In this document: piece by piece, positions 7,574 to 16,600 of the stretch
How the letters are laid out: each line of letters starts with the position of its first letter
Numbering within the stretch: position 1 is the first letter of the stretch
Assembly: GCA_002407045.1 (NCBI GenBank)
Contig: DHKB01000052.1
Coordinates: 1-33,247, forward strand
DNA from: Candidatus Bruticola papionis
GTDB taxonomy: Bacteria > Vulcanimicrobiota > Xenobia > Xenobiales > Xenobiaceae
Reading direction: 5' to 3'
DNA: 33,247 bases
Program-made: the position numbers and the translations under genes
The notes under the pieces: model-generated
Databases searched by the model: none
Told to the model about the DNA's origin: nothing
The model's input: only the letters and a program-made list of their open reading frames with translations

Positions 7574-8140
7574 TTGTCTGCTTATAAAACTTCAACAATT
7601 ACTTATATGGCTGCTTTTATAGCCATAACCTTAACACTAAGAGCCTTGCCTGCCCCGCCGATTATGCACGGCTTCTTTAGATTTGTCGCTTTTCCCATCA
7701 TCTTATCCGGCTTCATCTTGGGCCCCAAAGCAGGTTTTTGGGTAGGCGCCATTAGCGATATCTTGGGCTGGGTGATTTTTCCCAGTGGCCCTTATTTCCC
7801 TGGTTTTACTTTAACCCAAGGTTTAACCGGCTATCTACCTGCCAAATTGTTAGGCCAGCAGCCGCGCTCTTGGTGGCGTCTCTTCGGAGCTGTAGCGGTA
7901 GGCCAATTGTTAACTAAGTTTTTCTTGGTGCCGCTCTTCCAACATATACTTTTCCGCCCAACTCCCCATTGGCTCACCACCTGGTGCTATATAAGTTGGG
8001 CATCCTTGCCAGCCCAAGCCTTTCATATTCCACTTTACACTTGGTTAATCGCCTGCTCTTTGCGTTGCCTGCCGCCCTCCCACTTAGGGAAAGCCGCTCA
8101 AACGCCTCCAGCGTCGGCCGCCAAACAATCAAAAAAATAG
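7574..8140 (+). CDS. folT: Folate-family ECF transporter S component
   Basis: Membrane-embedded substrate-binding subunit of an energy-coupling factor importer, likely for folates. The 188-aa protein has about five to six membrane segments and the family pattern GFILGPKAGFWVGAISDILG (48-67) followed by FPSGPYFPGFTLTQGLTG (70-87), characteristic of the FolT group. The C-terminal tail is Pro/Ala/Lys-rich. The start is uncertain: TTG 7574 gives the full N terminus but has no good ribosome binding site; an ATG at 7560 is followed by TCA TAA; the first in-frame ATG is residue 12. The ECF module (EcfA, EcfA', EcfT) is not in the window, so this is a group-II type arrangement. The stop codon lies inside the left arm of the terminator that follows. 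Confidence 0.82.
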   Translation: MSAYKTSTITYMAAFIAITLTLRALPAPPIMHGFFRFVAFPIILSGFILGPKAGFWVGAISDILGWVIFPSGPYFPGFTLTQGLTGYLPAKLLGQQPRSWWRLFGAVAVGQLLTKFFLVPLFQHILFRPTPHWLTTWCYISWASLPAQAFHIPLYTWLIACSLRCLPPSHLGKAAQTPPASAAKQSKK

Positions 8141-8178
8141 AAAGTCGGCTAAGCTCTGCAGCCGAGCCGACTTTCTAT
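8137..8178. terminator. Bidirectional terminator between folT and the UroD-like gene
   Basis: A perfect 14-bp inverted repeat ATAGAAAGTCGGCT (8137-8150) and AGCCGACTTTCTAT (8165-8178), loop 14 bases. An A-run (8131-8137) supplies the T-tract on the minus strand. It separates two convergent genes and overlaps the folT stop codon. Confidence 0.75.
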
Positions 8179-8199
8179 CAGCCTTTATACTAAAAGGAT

Positions 8200-10041
8200 C
8201 TAGGAACGACGCTCACGGGGCACGCGGACGCGCTTAATGCCACCATCATTTTTTCTGTCGTAAGAGCGGCCGACAGAACGTTCACCATGACTGCGCTCAC
8301 TGCGACCATTGCGGCTGCCGAAACGCTCAAAGCGACGACCGTCGCGAGAGGAAGAGAAGCGGTCGCTACGTTTATCGCCACGACCAAAGCTCTTTTCACC
8401 AGAGCGACGCTCACCATAACCGGAACGGCCAGAAGAGAAACGCTCGCTGCGCTTGTCACCGCGACCGCCAAAACGATCATCGCGACGACCTTCACGACCA
8501 GCATAGCGCTCGCTACGTTTGTCGCTGCGTCCACCGCGCTCAAATTTGTGTTCACCGCGACGAGGATAACGCTCAGATCTGCGTTCGTCATCTTCACGAC
8601 GTCCGTAGCCTCTGTCATTCTGACGATAGGCCATATCGAAACGGCGAGGATCGTCCTTGGCAAATTCGCGAGGAACACGTCCCTCTTGGTCGCGGTCATC
8701 ACGATCATAGTCGCGGCGCACTAAACGAGCGGCCCAACGAGGAGCGCGTCTAGTTTCGGCAGCGACTCCAGCGGCGGGCTCAGCCTTTTCTTCAGCAGGA
8801 CGCTCGACAATGCGTACATGCTCAGCCTTAGGGGCATCTTTAGTAGCGGAGAAATCTTGCTCTTCCAAGGAAACGGGAGCTTGAGGAGCGGCAGCAACTT
8901 GAGGCTGAGCTTCTACAGTGGCAGCAGGCTCAATATCGTTGGCAGCAGCTTCACTGTCAAACTCGGGAACGACCGGTTTTTCACGACGAGTGTAGTTGCG
9001 TAATTCTTCCTTGGCATAGTCGGCATAATGGCTTTCCATGCTGGCAGGACGAGCCGCAGCACGCTCTCTAGAAGCGGCTTTGCGCAACATACGTCCCATG
9101 CTAGGTAATCTTCTAATAGCATCACCAATACCGTCTAAAACATAGGTAGAAATATCGGTGGGCAAGATGCCGCTGGGGCCAACCAGCACGTTAGGCTGGA
9201 AAAATTCTTCCGCAAATTGTTCAAAGTAAGCGTTAATCTTATTGGGACTCTCGTAAGCAATAGTCTCATGGTTGATGCCGCCCAAAACGGAGCGCTTCCA
9301 CTCGGCAATGCCATTGCGCAAAGATTGCTTGGCTGCAAAGTGAGGCCAGCTGACTACTTGAGTTTTGTAAGATTCGAGCGTGTCAAAATAAAGACGCTTG
9401 CTGTCGATACGTAAGATGTTAAATGGAGCGGAAGCGGCAGCTTCTAAAACTCTGTTGTTGAAAGGCTGACAAAGCTCTTCATGGCTCAAAGGATCGAGTA
9501 CATCGTAAGCAGCCTCGGTTAAGGTAAAGAAAATACCTTTAATGCCAAGTTCCATAGCTTTTTGGACATACCTTACCTGAGAAGCGGAAATAATGTCTAA
9601 GGCGGCTTTGACTATTTCCGGACGGCGTCTGGCTGTAGCCAAGACCATATCAGGACTGGACAATTTGCATAAAACTGTCCAGGGGCTGTCCACAGAATCG
9701 ACAACCCAAACGTCGTCGTTCTTTAAAGAGCGCACAATTTTGTCCAAAGCTCTCAACTGATCTCCCCAGTATCCCTCTTCGGCTACAATGCAAGGAATCT
9801 GTAAGAAATCGCTGGCTTTGTCAAAACTGCGCAAGTTGGTCAAAGGATAAGGATATCCATTCATTACTCGAAGGTAATCGAGTTCAAAGCGTCTGGCAAA
9901 AGCAATATGTACATCAGCGACTGCATCGCCGGACATATGCTGCAAACCAAAATTGTACCAAAAAGAAAAAGGAGGTCTGTCGACCTCTGCCCCCGCCAAA
10001 GCGGCTTGAATGCGTTCCGAACTGTTCATAGAAAACGCCAT
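8200..10041 (-). CDS. Uroporphyrinogen decarboxylase-like domain fused to an Arg/Gly-rich tail
   Basis: 613 aa. Residues 1-312 form a UroD/methyltransferase-type TIM barrel: the N-terminal SERIQAALAGAEVDRPPFSFW pattern matches the RxxxALxGxxxDRxP signature, and the barrel ends with VLVGPSGILPTDISTYVLDG. Residues 313-430 are an Ala/Glu/Pro linker. Residues 431-613 are a charged, low-complexity tail dominated by Arg, Gly, Asp, Ser and aromatic residues, with repeated DKRSERY or DKRSERF/DKRSDRF units (507-513, 529-535, 556-562) and many RGG/RR pairs. Such tails occur on RNA helicases and other RNA-binding proteins; I know of no UroD relative with one. One uninterrupted frame covers both parts. 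The start has no clear ribosome binding site (ATG 10041 or 10029). Whether the barrel is a decarboxylase, a corrinoid methyltransferase or a non-enzymatic scaffold is open. Confidence 0.85.
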   Translation of the reverse strand: MAFSMNSSERIQAALAGAEVDRPPFSFWYNFGLQHMSGDAVADVHIAFARRFELDYLRVMNGYPYPLTNLRSFDKASDFLQIPCIVAEEGYWGDQLRALDKIVRSLKNDDVWVVDSVDSPWTVLCKLSSPDMVLATARRRPEIVKAALDIISASQVRYVQKAMELGIKGIFFTLTEAAYDVLDPLSHEELCQPFNNRVLEAAASAPFNILRIDSKRLYFDTLESYKTQVVSWPHFAAKQSLRNGIAEWKRSVLGGINHETIAYESPNKINAYFEQFAEEFFQPNVLVGPSGILPTDISTYVLDGIGDAIRRLPSMGRMLRKAASRERAAARPASMESHYADYAKEELRNYTRREKPVVPEFDSEAAANDIEPAATVEAQPQVAAAPQAPVSLEEQDFSATKDAPKAEHVRIVERPAEEKAEPAAGVAAETRRAPRWAARLVRRDYDRDDRDQEGRVPREFAKDDPRRFDMAYRQNDRGYGRREDDERRSERYPRRGEHKFERGGRSDKRSERYAGREGRRDDRFGGRGDKRSERFSSGRSGYGERRSGEKSFGRGDKRSDRFSSSRDGRRFERFGSRNGRSERSHGERSVGRSYDRKNDGGIKRVRVPRERRS

Positions 10042-10080
10042 TCAGCAACTACAGATAAGCTCCTGCCCTACAAAACAAAC

Positions 10081-10119
10081 AAAAAGGGCAGCAGCTTCGA
10101 AATTACAGAAGCTCTGCCC
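10081..10119 (-). terminator. Terminator of the amidase gene
   Basis: GGGCAGCAGCTTC (10086-10098) and GAAGCTCTGCCC (10108-10119) pair with one bulged base and a 9-base loop. On the minus strand the stem is followed by TTTTT and further T-rich sequence (complement of 10070-10085). Confidence 0.75.
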
Positions 10120-10212
10120 TCATTTCACTTCTGCCGTATACCGACTCTGATAGACACTAACACCAAGCATGATTTGCTACAGTGCCTATCTGGAACTAGT
10201 ACCGACAAGAAG

Positions 10213-12513
10213 CTATTTATTGAGATATTTAGCAGCGTAGACGCAAACGCCATCAGCCAGTCCATCGGCTATCGACTGACGATAATTTGGATCGCCAAGC
10301 AACTTAGCTTCAGTTGGATTACTAAGAAAAGCCGTTTCGACCAACACGGCCGGCATTTGCGAGTGAACTAACACAAAGAAACGATCTTGTTGAATGCCAC
10401 GATCGTAGCGCCCGCTGGCTCGCAATAAATGCGGATAGATACACTCAGCCAAAGCGCGGTCGGAGCGCTTATAGACATGCAAAGAGGTGCCTTCGGCTGC
10501 GCTTGAAGCGGCGGCATTACAATGGACGCTGACAAAGATATCGGCGTTAGCATTGGCACCAACATCGACACGAGCGCCAAGCTCTTGAGTGTTGGAAGAG
10601 CCAGCCCAAGTTACATCACGATCCGTCTCTCGAGTGAGAATGACATTCCAACCGCGACGACGCAAGTTATCAGCCATCTTCAAACAAATATCCAAAGTGA
10701 CGTCTTTTTCCATATAACCATAGGCGTTACTTACACAACCTGAGTCGGAACCGCCATGGCCGGCATCAATACAAATAGTCTTGCCTCCTCCACCAAGAGC
10801 GGCATATGAAGGCGTGCCACTTAAAGCGCCAGATCCGCTCAAAACAGCCATATTAGTATCGATTTTATCTTCGGAAATAGCTAAGCAAATACTATTGGGG
10901 GCAGTGCCTGGACTGACTTTTACGCTTACAGCATCATTTAAGTCGAGAACGACACGAGTAATGGGTATAGGCTTAGCGGCATATTGAGAGATGCGGACTT
11001 GCTCAACAAGTTTGCCGGCAATTTTTTTAGAGATCTTGTTGTCTGGGAAAATAACGTGCTTAAAATCGATAACAAAGCGATTCTTGCCCTCAGTTAAGCG
11101 GCGCCATTCATAAGCCACTGGACCGCTGAAAGCGACGGTAACATTGCTGCTGGCAGAGCTAGCAGTGCTGAAGCGGCCGATATCACAACTGACTACTTTT
11201 TCGTCTTTATATTGGGAAACGGCTGACTGAGGCAAACTAAGCGCAAATTTAAAATTCGTACCGGTGCGAATAGCCGGAGGAGATATTCTAAGCTTAGGAG
11301 TGGTCGGGACCACAATACGCGACACCGCCGGCCCCAAAGAAAATTGACCTAAACGTATATCGCCTATTTCCGGATGATTGACTCTCAAACTGGTAGTATC
11401 TAAAACACCCCCAGCCACATCGATAACGTAGCGATCCGGCTTGGAGAGTTTAAAAGTCGAAAAAGTTACTGGAGCACTCGCTACTACGTTTAACGTTAAA
11501 TCAGATCCACTTCCGTCCAAACGTACTGAAGTAATTAAAGGATCGATCCAGCCTTTGCTTTTGGCATTATCTATAGTGACACGTACATCCAAAAAATCTT
11601 CCAAAATGGAAATAGGACAAAAGTAAGTGCCAGATATTTCTCTAATGCCCACATCTAAGATGCGTCCACCTAAAGAATCGGCCATTTGCATTTGGTCAAT
11701 CTTTAAAGTATTGGTCTTGCCATGGCGAGTTACGCTAAGTGTCTTGGACGATTTGTTCCAACTCCAGGACGAAGCGCCAAAAGCAGAGGCAATAGATTTG
11801 ATGTTTGGCGCGTCAATAGGCACAAAGTACTCATCTTCAATACCAGTAGTGCGTATAGTTAAAGGATAATTTCTACCCTTAGCTGTTACGTTAATATTTT
11901 TAGGCGAGCCGACAACAACTTGCGCGGGTAAATCAGCAGAAGCTTGCTTAGGGTTACTAGCCCGTCCACGTCTGGTCGTGCTTACAGTCGTATTGCCAGT
12001 ACTCTTTTTAGGATCAACTATTTTAGTGTCAGACGTTTTTACATTTGTTGAAGTCGATCCCGAAGAAGTTTTGTTTTTATTGTAGGAAGGAGCAGCAGCA
12101 GGCGCAGGGACCGAAGGCTGAGTATGCGTTTTTTTACTACTAGTAGTCTTTCTATTATAATGTCGTCCCCAAGGGAAACCTTTGGAGCTATTAAACTTCC
12201 TCGTACTCTTAGAGCGAGTGCGGCTCTTACTCTTAGTAGAGGTTTTAAGCGAAGAAGTCTTAGAAGAAGATTTCACTTTGGGCGCAGGAGCTGCCTGAGA
12301 AGGTTTAATCTTAGTTGAAGCGCCACTATCTACCGAAGCTTCACTTCCGCTATTTAGAGGATCATCAGGAATTTTAATCAGAACAGGGGCCACTCCATCC
12401 TCTTCTTCAGAAGGATCGGCCCAAGCTTGCCCACTTAAGCACAAGCACATCAAACAAGCAATTATAAAAGTAAAATTCCGTAATTTATTGCGCATAACTA
12501 ACGATCGTGCCAA
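10213..12513 (-). CDS. AMIN-domain N-acetylmuramoyl-L-alanine amidase (Amidase_3)
   Basis: Periplasmic zinc amidase cleaving the glycan-peptide bond during cell separation or wall turnover. 766 aa from TTG 12513; ATG 12495 (residue 7) is an equally plausible start and gives a cleaner signal peptide (MRNKLRNF..., cleavage near AWA). Then a long Ser/Lys/Thr-rich disordered region (about 35-190), a beta domain like copper-amine-oxidase-N (about 195-325), two AMIN-like beta domains (about 327-410 and 455-545) and the catalytic domain (578-763). Zinc ligands are H586 (DAGHGG), E602 (MEKD) and H664 (SVHCNA), with the catalytic E726 (VETAFLSN). It is longer than typical AmiC because of the linker and the extra beta domain. 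It is monocistronic, ending in the terminator at 10081-10119. Confidence 0.93.
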   Translation of the reverse strand: MARSLVMRNKLRNFTFIIACLMCLCLSGQAWADPSEEEDGVAPVLIKIPDDPLNSGSEASVDSGASTKIKPSQAAPAPKVKSSSKTSSLKTSTKSKSRTRSKSTRKFNSSKGFPWGRHYNRKTTSSKKTHTQPSVPAPAAAPSYNKNKTSSGSTSTNVKTSDTKIVDPKKSTGNTTVSTTRRGRASNPKQASADLPAQVVVGSPKNINVTAKGRNYPLTIRTTGIEDEYFVPIDAPNIKSIASAFGASSWSWNKSSKTLSVTRHGKTNTLKIDQMQMADSLGGRILDVGIREISGTYFCPISILEDFLDVRVTIDNAKSKGWIDPLITSVRLDGSGSDLTLNVVASAPVTFSTFKLSKPDRYVIDVAGGVLDTTSLRVNHPEIGDIRLGQFSLGPAVSRIVVPTTPKLRISPPAIRTGTNFKFALSLPQSAVSQYKDEKVVSCDIGRFSTASSASSNVTVAFSGPVAYEWRRLTEGKNRFVIDFKHVIFPDNKISKKIAGKLVEQVRISQYAAKPIPITRVVLDLNDAVSVKVSPGTAPNSICLAISEDKIDTNMAVLSGSGALSGTPSYAALGGGGKTICIDAGHGGSDSGCVSNAYGYMEKDVTLDICLKMADNLRRRGWNVILTRETDRDVTWAGSSNTQELGARVDVGANANADIFVSVHCNAAASSAAEGTSLHVYKRSDRALAECIYPHLLRASGRYDRGIQQDRFFVLVHSQMPAVLVETAFLSNPTEAKLLGDPNYRQSIADGLADGVCVYAAKYLNK

Positions 12514-12524
12514 ATTCTCCCACT

Positions 12525-12552
12525 TTGGCGTCCATTCTTTCCCACGTATAAT
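12525..12552 (+). promoter_or_regulatory. Possible promoter for tatD
   Basis: TTGGCG (12525-12530), a 16-base spacer and a consensus TATAAT (12547-12552), in the divergent region between the amidase and TatD genes. A second possible -35 (TTGACG, 12638-12643) lies nearer the gene but without a good -10. Confidence 0.45.
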
Positions 12553-12779
12553 AGAACAAAATCCACCCTGTTTTCACAGGCAGGGCGCCTTGTTTCTCTC
12601 CATTCTTCGCTTAGCCTGCCAAGGTCGAGGAAACACCTTGACGCTTAGCAAGGTAAGAGAAGCTAATGCATAGAAATTTTCTTTGGTCTTTTGCCAGTTC
12701 TTTATCGAACCGACATTTTATTTTAAGCTCTTTTTATGGTCGCCGTTTCACTTTAAACGGGCCGCCTTCTTTCAAAAAA

Positions 12780-13565
12780 ATGAATATTGCTGATACTCAT
12801 ATCCATCTCAATAGTGAAGAATACCAAACTAATCGCTCACAACTTATTGCTGAAGCTAAGCAAGTAGGATTGAGCGCTTTCATAGTGCCCGGTACCGACT
12901 TAGCAACTTCACAAAGCGCTGTAGCTCTAAGCCAAGAAGAAAGTTCGATTTTGCCTGCTGTAGGTATTCACCCTCACGAAGCCGACAGCTTAAGTGCCGA
13001 GGCCTTGAAAGGCATAGAGGAGCTTTTTCCTTACGCTGTAGCCATAGGTGAAATCGGTCTAGACTATCATTATAATTTTTCTTCGCCAGAACAACAGTTA
13101 AAATGTTTGGAAGAAAATTTCAAGCTAGCTCAGAAAGCCGATTTACCAGTCATTTTACACATTCGCGAAGCCGATACAGATATGTGGCAATTTTTGCAAA
13201 GCTTCGGAGTTCCCCATAAAGGCGGTGTGATACATTGCTGCAGTTCAAATTGGGAGACTGCGCAAAAATATCTGGCTTTAGGCTTTTATATAGGCATTAC
13301 CGGCATGGTCACTTTTCCTAAACTAAAAGATGTAGCCGAAATTGCCACGAAATGTCCGTCGGACAGACTACTTATCGAAACTGACGGCCCTTATTTGGCT
13401 CCCGTTCCCAAGCGCGGACGTATTTGTGAGCCAGCTTGGTTGAAAGAATATACCTTGCCTTATATTGCCAAATTGCGCGGCCAAAGCGTGGAAGAGACAG
13501 CCCAGCAAACAGCAGCTAATGCTTGTCGTCTTTTTGGAGAACGGCTTACAAAATTACTACAATAG
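12780..13565 (+). CDS. TatD-family metal-dependent hydrolase/deoxyribonuclease
   Basis: Cytoplasmic amidohydrolase-superfamily nuclease. From ATG 12780 the protein is 261 aa, the usual TatD length, starting MNIADTHIHL with the metal-binding HxH (H7, H9). Further family motifs are GEIGLDYHYNFSSPEQQ (metal Glu), VILHIREAD (His), GGVIHCCSS (His) and IETDGPYLAPVP (Asp). The open frame extends upstream to ATG 12666, adding 38 residues with no family similarity; that upstream ATG has a somewhat better ribosome binding site, so the start is not settled. TatD members repair or degrade DNA, or act on other substrates. It precedes the tubulin-like gene by 93 bases on the same strand with no strong terminator between, so co-transcription is possible. 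Confidence 0.92.
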   Translation: MNIADTHIHLNSEEYQTNRSQLIAEAKQVGLSAFIVPGTDLATSQSAVALSQEESSILPAVGIHPHEADSLSAEALKGIEELFPYAVAIGEIGLDYHYNFSSPEQQLKCLEENFKLAQKADLPVILHIREADTDMWQFLQSFGVPHKGGVIHCCSSNWETAQKYLALGFYIGITGMVTFPKLKDVAEIATKCPSDRLLIETDGPYLAPVPKRGRICEPAWLKEYTLPYIAKLRGQSVEETAQQTAANACRLFGERLTKLLQ

Positions 13566-13658
13566 GACAATCCTAAATAAACAAAAACGTCTTTACTAGA
13601 CGGTTCAAACCACAAAACAAATTCTAAATAAAAAGAACTTATTGAGAGGAAAAAAAAC

Positions 13659-16600
13659 GTGACTCAAGATCAGACGAAGTTTTTCTTTGTAGGTTTAGGC
13701 AATATCGGTTGTCAGGCTGTACATAAAGCCGTGACCACAGTGGCTGAAGCCTATTCAGCGTCAGTCAGAGGCCTTTTGCTCGATACTGCCCATGCTTCTA
13801 TTGAGTCTTTTACTCCTTCTCCTTTAATAAAAAGTGTTTATTTAGATACGCTCAAAGGCACTAGAGCTATCCAATTGCGCTCACAATCAAAAGTTTTGGA
13901 CAGCTGGCTCCCCAACTTTCCCATGACTTTAGAGCCAGGCAGCGGCTTATTCGGTTCTAAAGCTTTGGGACGTTTAGCTTTAATTATCAATATTGTGCAA
14001 ATTGCCAAAACTTTCAAAGAGCAAGTAAAAGAGCTAATAGCCCAAAGCCCAACTGAAAACGAAGTACAAGTAATTATTTGCTGTTCTCTCGGAGGTGGCA
14101 CCAGTTCAGCTCACATCGACTTGGCTTATTTACTTAGAGCTCAATTGGAAAATTTGGCAATCAAGCACAAAATTATCGCCCTCTTCCCCTACTCTAAGCA
14201 ATTGCCAGAATCAGAAACTACAGCCGCCAATATCTACGCTGGTCTAATCGAGCTCAACCACTGGATGGATGCATCTACTTGGCATAAATTTGCTTGTGAT
14301 CTCGACGAAGTTGATAAGTGGGAGATTCCCGAAGACGAAAGTAAAGCCAACAAACGCGACGAGAGCACTGCCGAGATTTTAGCTAAATTGGATATTTATT
14401 TAGCGGAAAACGTCAGAAATGTTAATCCAGGCTTAGGCAAAGAGCACAAAGAAGGCGAAGAAGCACAAAGCGAAGGCGATACCAGCAAAAAGCTAAGTGG
14501 CAAAGTCGACCTCAAAGAGTCTTCCGCTCCAGTTTACGATATGGTAGTTTTCAACAGTTTGGAGAAATTCAACGACGAACTGGAAAATCAAATGCTAAGC
14601 CATACTTTAGTGCGCCTGGCTTATTGGTATTTCGAAGGCCCTCATTTATACAACCAATTAGTCCAAAGCTTGAGTGATACTCAGCCTAAAAATGATGAGA
14701 ATGAGCCTTCATCTTTGGAAATAGATTCAACTAACGCAAAATCACAAGCAGATAATTGTAACTATGCCGACTTGCATTCTTACCAAGTAGCCCGCCCTAC
14801 ACAAAAGATCTTGAGTGTTGCTCGCAACCTGTCCAGCCAAGCGGTTGTAGCCGAGCTTTACAATCTCTTCTTCGAGAAAGATTTAGAACAAGACAAAGTA
14901 CGCGGCCTGGAAATGGGCAAAGAGTTTATTAAAGCTCGCAATCTAGACTCCTTAGAAGTGCACCAGCGCTATACAAAATGTTGGCAACAATTGGAAAACG
15001 GCCTATACGACGCCGCTTCCTTCATTAAAAATAAGCTGAACGAACTACAGCAAAAGCCGCTTTATGGAGCGGAGCTAGTAACTTATTGCCAAACTTTCGA
15101 CGCCGAGTTGCAAAAATTGGCTGAAAAATGCGAAACTCAGCCAGACTTTTTTGCAGCTTTAGCTAAAACTACTAAAGATATAAGTGATGATTTTACTATT
15201 GGTATCGATAATGTAATCAGCGATACGGTAAATAGGCAACATAACGGTATTGCCATGCAAAGTATGCTCGACGAAGTCAATAAGCAGCTTTCTTTCAGCT
15301 TGAGTGCTTTGCACGAACGTACTAACAATGCCAAATCGGAAATGATCCGCTTGGAAGAGCAAAAGGACAAAGCCATCGAAAGTTTGGCTACCTTCAAGCC
15401 TTCTCTCTGGCAAAAAATGATGCGTAAAGTCGATTTTACGCCTTTAGAAGAAGCGGGCCAAGTCATTACTGAATATTACAATAACGTATTTGTCAGCTAC
15501 GTAGGACGCGAAGAAGTAAATGCCTTCTTCAACATGATTAACGTTTGCGAAAATACCACTAAGCGTTTGCATAAATTGCGTCAATTTTTGGACGATTCCA
15601 CTTCGGCTTTAAAAAGTACCAATCGCCATTTATATAAACAAATTTTAGAAGATGCTGACGAGCCTTTAATTTCTTCTCAAGAAGCAGTCAGCTATATTGC
15701 CTCCCACGCCTCTCCTCCCGATTTAATGTTATTTGTTAAAGCTCTGGATCAACTTACAAACTTTAACTTACTCGACTTGCCAGCACATTATTCTTTACAA
15801 AATTGGCTTTCTGCTCTCAGAGATGTGGTAGCCAAGCTCTATCCTATGCACGATCCTAAAACTGCAGACGAGTTCTTAAAGCAATATCCTGAAGAGAAGT
15901 TAGGCAAAAAATTAAACACCATTGGCAATACTATTGCCTCGCAATTCGTTTATGCTGCTCCGTTTAATTTACCCAATAGTTCCGCCCAAAGGCAAGTTTT
16001 TGTTGCTTTTGACACTTGTGCCAACGAACTTAACGGAGCTTCTCCATCCGGTTTGTCAAGCTGCCAACAGGCGGAACATCTGACTCAGGCTCTGCAGAAA
16101 GCCAATTTTTCCGTACCATCAAAGCTTATCGACGAACCAAATTCCGAAACATTAGATTTTGTAGAGCTAACCAATGGATTTACTCTGGCCGATTTAGAAA
16201 TCTCAGAATACAAAGACGCTTACTTGGAATCGTTAGTGAGGGGCAGTCGAGCTATGCAAGCTCGTAAAGATGTCAGATTGAAATCTTTGCTTAAAGTTGA
16301 TAGCCGTACCCACTTAAGCGTGGTTATTTTGTTAGCTTCTGCCTTTAAATTTGGCGTATTGCAAGAGCGTGAAGATCCCAATTCTTACGACAAAGAGTTA
16401 CGCCTTACCAGTAACAAATGGATGGATTTAACCTCAATACGAGCTTGCTTAAAAGTATTTGCCGATCCAGTCGAAGCTTTGCTTTTTGAGAACAATTTCT
16501 ATCAAGAATTATTAAAGTGGAGACAACAGCAAATGAATAGCATGGGCATGAATGCTTGGCTTAAAGCTATGGCTCCAGATGCTTGGGGAGGCGAACCTTT

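Noticed and set aside
8340..8600. Tandem DNA repeats as a CRISPR-like or satellite array
   Set aside because: The repeats are imperfect, in frame, and encode the DKRSERY/F units of the Arg-rich tail; there are no spacers.
8190..8724. Long open frames on both strands over the Arg-rich tail (172 aa on -, 145 aa on +), with hydrophobic Ala/Val/Thr-rich translations
   Set aside because: They are shadows of the biased CGN/GAN/AGC codon composition of the Arg-rich tail; no ribosome binding site, start context or domain supports them.
12666..12779. N-terminal 38-residue extension of TatD
   Set aside because: The extension has no TatD similarity and family alignment begins at MNIADTHIHL (12780), although the upstream ATG has a slightly better ribosome binding site.
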